Part shown: positions 61,028 through 64,000 of the stretch, piece after piece
Numbering within the stretch: position 1 is the first letter of the stretch
Layout of the letters: each line of letters starts with the position of its first letter
Assembly (NCBI RefSeq): GCF_016863475.1
Contig: NZ_BOOY01000022.1
Span: 88,058-152,057, forward strand
DNA from: Spirilliplanes yamanashiensis
GTDB taxonomy: Bacteria > Actinomycetota > Actinomycetes > Mycobacteriales > Micromonosporaceae
Length of the DNA stretch: 64,000 nt
Direction: 5' to 3'
Notes under the pieces: generated by a model
Database searches by the model: none
What the model saw: only the letters and a program-made list of their open reading frames with translations
Told to the model about the DNA's origin: nothing
Made by a program: the position numbers and the translations under genes

Positions 61028-62964
61028 TGGCCCTGCCCGCGCCCGACCTCGACGACCGCCGGTTCCAGGACCTCGTCAACGACGCCAAGCGGCTCGTCAT
61101 GCGCCGCTGTCCGGAGTGGACCGACCACAACGTCAGCGACCCCGGCGTCACGCTGATCGAGACGTTCGCGTTCATGACGGACCAGCTGCTGTTCCGGCTG
61201 AACCGCGTGCCCGACCGGCTGTACCTGAAGTTCCTCGACCTGATCGGCCTGCACCTGGTGCCGCCGGTGCCCGCCACCGTGCCGGTCACGTTCTGGCTGT
61301 CGGCGCCCGCCACGTCGGCGCTGACCGTGGCCGCCGGCACCCGCTCCGGGACGCTGCGCACCGAGACCGCCGAGCCGGTCACGTTCGCCACCCTGGAGGA
61401 CCTGGCGATCGTGCCGTGCGCGTTGCAGACCGTGCTGGCGGGCGGCGCCGACCGCACCGACGAGCTGACCGGCGGGCGCGCGTTCGCCGCGTTCAGCGAG
61501 GAACCGCAGCCCGGCGACGCCCTGTACGTGGGGCTCACCGAGCCGGTGCCGCACTGCGCGGTGCGGCTCGACTTCCGCGGCCACCTCGACGGCGTCGGCG
61601 TCGACCCGACCTGGCCGCCGCTGGCCTGGGAGGCGTACGACGGGGCCGGCTGGCGGGAGTGCCTGGTCAGCGGCGACGGCACCGGCGGGCTCAACCGTTC
61701 CGGGGCCGTCACCGTGCACCTGCCCGGCGAGCACACCGCGAGCGTGCTGGGCGGGGTGCGCGCCGGCTGGCTGCGCGCCCGCGTCACCGAGGCCGAGCCG
61801 GGGCAGCCCGCGTACACGATGACGCCCGTCGTGGCCGGGCTCACCGCCACCACCGTCGGCGGCACCGCCACGAGCGTGCACGCCGACATCATCGTCAACG
61901 AGAACCTGGGCGCCACCGAGGGCGTCGCAGGGCAGCGGTTCACCCTGTCGCGCACCCCCGTGCTGCACGTCGGCGTGCCCGTCGAGCTGGAGGTCAGCTC
62001 CGACGACGGCTGGCAGGAGTGGACCAGGGTCGACACGTTCGCCGGCTCCGGCCCCGACGACCGGCACTTCACGCTCGACGGGGTCACCGGCACCGTCGCG
62101 TTCGGACCGGTGGTGCGCACCCCCGAGGGCGGCCTGCGCCAGTACGGCTGCGTCCCGCCCGCCGACAGCGTCGTGCGGGTGCGGCGCTACTGCGTCGGCG
62201 GCGGCGCCCGCGGCAACGTCGCCGCCGGCGCGATCCGCACGCTGCGCTCCTCCATCCCGTTCGTGGCGGGCGTCGAGAACCTGCGGCGGGCCCGGCACGG
62301 CGCCGACGGCGAGAGCCTCGACCAGGCCCGCGACCGCGGCCCCATCCTGCTGCGCTCGCGCAGCCGGGCGGTCACCGTCGAGGACTTCGAGACGATCAGC
62401 TGCGAGGCCGACCCGTCCGTCGCCCGGGTGCGCTGCCTGCCCGCCGGCAGCGAGGGCGTCGAGCCCGGCGCCGTCAAGGTGCTGGTGGTGCCCACCGCCG
62501 CGGCGGCCGACAACGGCAAGCTGGAGCTCGGCGCGCTCGTGCCGTCGCCCGAGACGCTGCAGCGCGTCGCCGACCGGCTCGACGAGGTGCGGCTCATCGG
62601 CACCCGCGTCGTCGTCGAGCCGCCGCTGTACCGGGGCATCACCGTCGTCGCCGAACTGGGCGCCCGGCCCGGCGTGAAGGCCGGGCGGGTACAGGCCGAC
62701 GCCCTCGACGCCCTGTACCGCTTCCTCAACCCGCTCACCGGCGGGCCCGACGGGCGCGGCTGGCCGTTCGGGCGGGCCGTGCATGCCGGCGAGGTGTTCG
62801 GCGTGCTGCAGAAGGTGCACGGCGTCGACCTGGTCGACGACGTGCGGCTGTTCGGCGCCAACCCCGTCACCGGCGAACGCGGGTCGCCCGCCGGGCGCGT
62901 CGACCTGCCCGCCAACAGCCTCGTCTTCTCCTACGAGCACCAGATCCGGGTGACGCAGCGATGA
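61027..62964 (+). CDS. Baseplate J-like protein (Afp11/gp6-like)
   Basis: 645 residues. The start LDDRRFQDLVNDAKRLVMRRCPEWTDHNVSDPGVTLIETFAFM is typical of eCIS baseplate proteins. The C-terminal half has RDRGPILLRSRSRAVTVEDFE and GYVDV-like beta-sandwich sequence. It is the large wedge protein holding the baseplate together. ATG overlaps the preceding stop. Confidence 0.94.
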   Translation: MALPAPDLDDRRFQDLVNDAKRLVMRRCPEWTDHNVSDPGVTLIETFAFMTDQLLFRLNRVPDRLYLKFLDLIGLHLVPPVPATVPVTFWLSAPATSALTVAAGTRSGTLRTETAEPVTFATLEDLAIVPCALQTVLAGGADRTDELTGGRAFAAFSEEPQPGDALYVGLTEPVPHCAVRLDFRGHLDGVGVDPTWPPLAWEAYDGAGWRECLVSGDGTGGLNRSGAVTVHLPGEHTASVLGGVRAGWLRARVTEAEPGQPAYTMTPVVAGLTATTVGGTATSVHADIIVNENLGATEGVAGQRFTLSRTPVLHVGVPVELEVSSDDGWQEWTRVDTFAGSGPDDRHFTLDGVTGTVAFGPVVRTPEGGLRQYGCVPPADSVVRVRRYCVGGGARGNVAAGAIRTLRSSIPFVAGVENLRRARHGADGESLDQARDRGPILLRSRSRAVTVEDFETISCEADPSVARVRCLPAGSEGVEPGAVKVLVVPTAAAADNGKLELGALVPSPETLQRVADRLDEVRLIGTRVVVEPPLYRGITVVAELGARPGVKAGRVQADALDALYRFLNPLTGGPDGRGWPFGRAVHAGEVFGVLQKVHGVDLVDDVRLFGANPVTGERGSPAGRVDLPANSLVFSYEHQIRVTQR

Positions 62965-63512
62965 GGGGCACCGTGCTCGGCCTGGCGTCGCCGTACCCGC
63001 TGGTCACCCTGCTGCCCGCCGTGTACCAGGAAGAGGACCCGTTCATCGGCCGGTTCACCGCCGGCCTCGACGACGTCCTCGCGCCCGTCATCGCCACCCT
63101 CGACAACCTCGACGCGTACGTCGACCCGCGGCTGGCCCCCACCGACTTCCTGGAGTGGCTGGCGGGCTGGGTCGGCGTCACCGTCGACGAGCACGTGCCC
63201 GAGCACCTGCACCGGCAGACCGTCGCCCGGGCCGCCGAGCTGCACCGCCTGCGCGGCACCGTGAGCGGGCTGCGCACCGCCCTGGAACTGCTCACCGGCG
63301 GCGAGGTCGACGTCGCCGACAGCGGCGGCACCGCCGTCTCCGACCGTCCCGGCGGGGCCGCGCCCGGCGACCCCCGGCCCTGGTTGCGGGTGCGCGTCCG
63401 CGTCCCCGCCGACACCGCGTGGTCGCTGCCCGCGCTGCACGCCGCGGTCGAGGCCGCCGTCGTCGCCGCGAAGCCCGCGCACGTTCAGCACAGCGTGGAG
63501 GTTCTCACATGA
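62961..63512 (+). CDS. Tail protein I-like baseplate protein (Afp12/gp7-like)
   Basis: 183 residues: LLPAVYQEEDPFIGRFTAGLDDVLAPVIATLDNLDAYVDP and FLEWLAGWVGV match phage tail protein I family baseplate components of eCIS. A C-terminal HVQHSVEVLT ends it. ATGA-coupled to both the J gene and the next gene. Confidence 0.9.
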   Translation: MRGTVLGLASPYPLVTLLPAVYQEEDPFIGRFTAGLDDVLAPVIATLDNLDAYVDPRLAPTDFLEWLAGWVGVTVDEHVPEHLHRQTVARAAELHRLRGTVSGLRTALELLTGGEVDVADSGGTAVSDRPGGAAPGDPRPWLRVRVRVPADTAWSLPALHAAVEAAVVAAKPAHVQHSVEVLT

Positions 63513-64000
63513 TCGTCTGCAAGTCGTGCGGCTTCAAGAACAGCGGCGCCGACTCGTTCTGCGGATCCTGCGGCGCGTTCCTGGAGTGGACCGGCGAGAA
63601 GGTCGCCGCGCCCGCCCCGGCGCCCCGGCCGGAGCCGGAACCCGAGCCGGAGCAGCCGAAGCGGGGGCTGCTCGCCCGCGTCCAGGGTCTGCTGTACGCC
63701 GACGTGGGCCACCGCGACCCGATCGCCCGGCCGAGCGGGCCGGGCGGGATGCGGCCGGGCGGGGCGCCGGGCGCGCCGGGGGCGCCCCGGCCGCCGGGTG
63801 CGCCGGGGGGCTTCGGTTCGGGCGTCAAGCCGGCGGGCTCCCCGCCGCCACCGCCGCCGGGTGGGCGGCCGGCCGTGCCGCCACCTCCGCCTCCGCCGCC
63901 GGGTGGGGGCGGGCGTCCCGCGGTGCCGCCGCCTCCACCGCCGGGCGGGCGTCCCGCGGTGCCGCCGCCTCCACCGCCGGGCGGGCGTCCCGCGGTGCCG
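63509..64000 (+). CDS. Zinc-ribbon protein with polyproline repeats (partial)
   Basis: The frame runs off the window after 164 residues. The N-terminal zinc ribbon is MIVCKSCGFKNSG followed by SFCGSCGAFLEW (two CxxC pairs). An acidic Pro/Glu stretch, RGLLARVQGLLYADVGHRDP, and then a Gly/Pro-rich region with RPAVPPPPPPGG repeats follow. It is coupled by ATGA to the tail protein I gene, so it belongs to the CIS operon. The role is unknown; the rest of the protein is needed. Confidence 0.82.
   Translation, partial: MIVCKSCGFKNSGADSFCGSCGAFLEWTGEKVAAPAPAPRPEPEPEPEQPKRGLLARVQGLLYADVGHRDPIARPSGPGGMRPGGAPGAPGAPRPPGAPGGFGSGVKPAGSPPPPPPGGRPAVPPPPPPPPGGGGRPAVPPPPPPGGRPAVPPPPPPGGRPAVP
63914..64000 (+). 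repeat. 36-bp tandem repeats encoding RPAVPPPPPPGG
   Basis: Two perfect 36-base units (63914-63949 and 63950-63985) plus 15 bases of a third that meets the window edge, all in frame in the zinc-ribbon gene. A related, longer unit precedes them at about 63866-63913. Confidence 0.9.

Noticed and set aside
51072..64000. Prophage or tailocin island
   Set aside because: Contractile tail genes with PAAR, DUF4255, DUF4157 and LysM, without capsid, terminase, integrase or lysis genes, fit an eCIS/CIS locus better.

Overview
The window is very GC-rich, with strong G/C bias at third codon positions, dense gene packing and many GTG starts. Its families (type VII secretion proteins, an LpqY/SugABC importer, an actinobacterial contractile injection locus, a ZAS-type anti-sigma factor) point to a filamentous actinomycete. 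Micromonosporaceae is the best guess, by inference from family content only. I saw no rRNA, tRNA, CRISPR array, integrase, transposase or phage capsid/terminase gene.

Layout. 0-8.4 kb: a secreted GH18 chitinase faces two tandem genes of about 1,085 codons each that encode TIR - transmembrane helix - coiled coil - WD40 proteins. A 24-codon remnant of a third copy survives upstream. 8.4-11.8 kb: a Tat-exported PhoX-like phosphatase diverges from an ECF sigma factor/anti-sigma pair (SigL/RslA-like) that carries its own SigL-type promoter. 11.8-23.2 kb: RarD, a GNAT and a holin-IV-like membrane protein lead into a type VII secretion locus (EccE, EccB, two WXG100 proteins, mycosin, a giant SseB-domain protein and a small partner). 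EccC and EccD are not in the window. 23.2-30.1 kb: an alpha/beta hydrolase that lacks its nucleophile, then two tandem copies of a two-gene module (M6 immune-inhibitor-A metalloprotease plus small lipoprotein). 30.3-41.7 kb: acetyl-CoA synthetase, a degenerate Fic-like protein, a PH-domain protein, an HAD-IB phosphatase, an N-terminally truncated HAD relic, a ricin-lectin/CAP secreted protein, methionine aminopeptidase with a divergent XRE regulator across a palindrome, a GNAT, an MFS/ArsR-type pair and a nucleotidyltransferase. 41.8-51 kb: a MalT/SARP-like regulator converges on the lpqY-sugA-sugB-sugC-GH13 operon; two related hairpin elements in inverted orientation lie between them. 51.1-64 kb: a contractile injection system (eCIS/CIS) locus that runs off the right edge.

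How the genes fit together. The CIS genes are nearly all coupled by ATGA/GTGA overlaps and encode the sheath, three tube-like proteins, a tail-assembly-like CxxC protein, DUF6760, a DUF4157 (eCIS core) protein, a LysM baseplate protein, a VgrG-like spike, gp25, baseplate J, tail protein I and a zinc-ribbon/polyproline protein. The PAAR-like tip and DUF4255 cap genes diverge from them. The sug operon imports and probably cleaves an alpha-glucoside such as trehalose. The most notable signals are the CIS locus, the TIR-WD40 array with its decayed third member, the duplicated M6-protease/lipoprotein cassette, the paired 68-76 bp hairpin repeats, and several enzyme-fold proteins whose key catalytic residues are missing.
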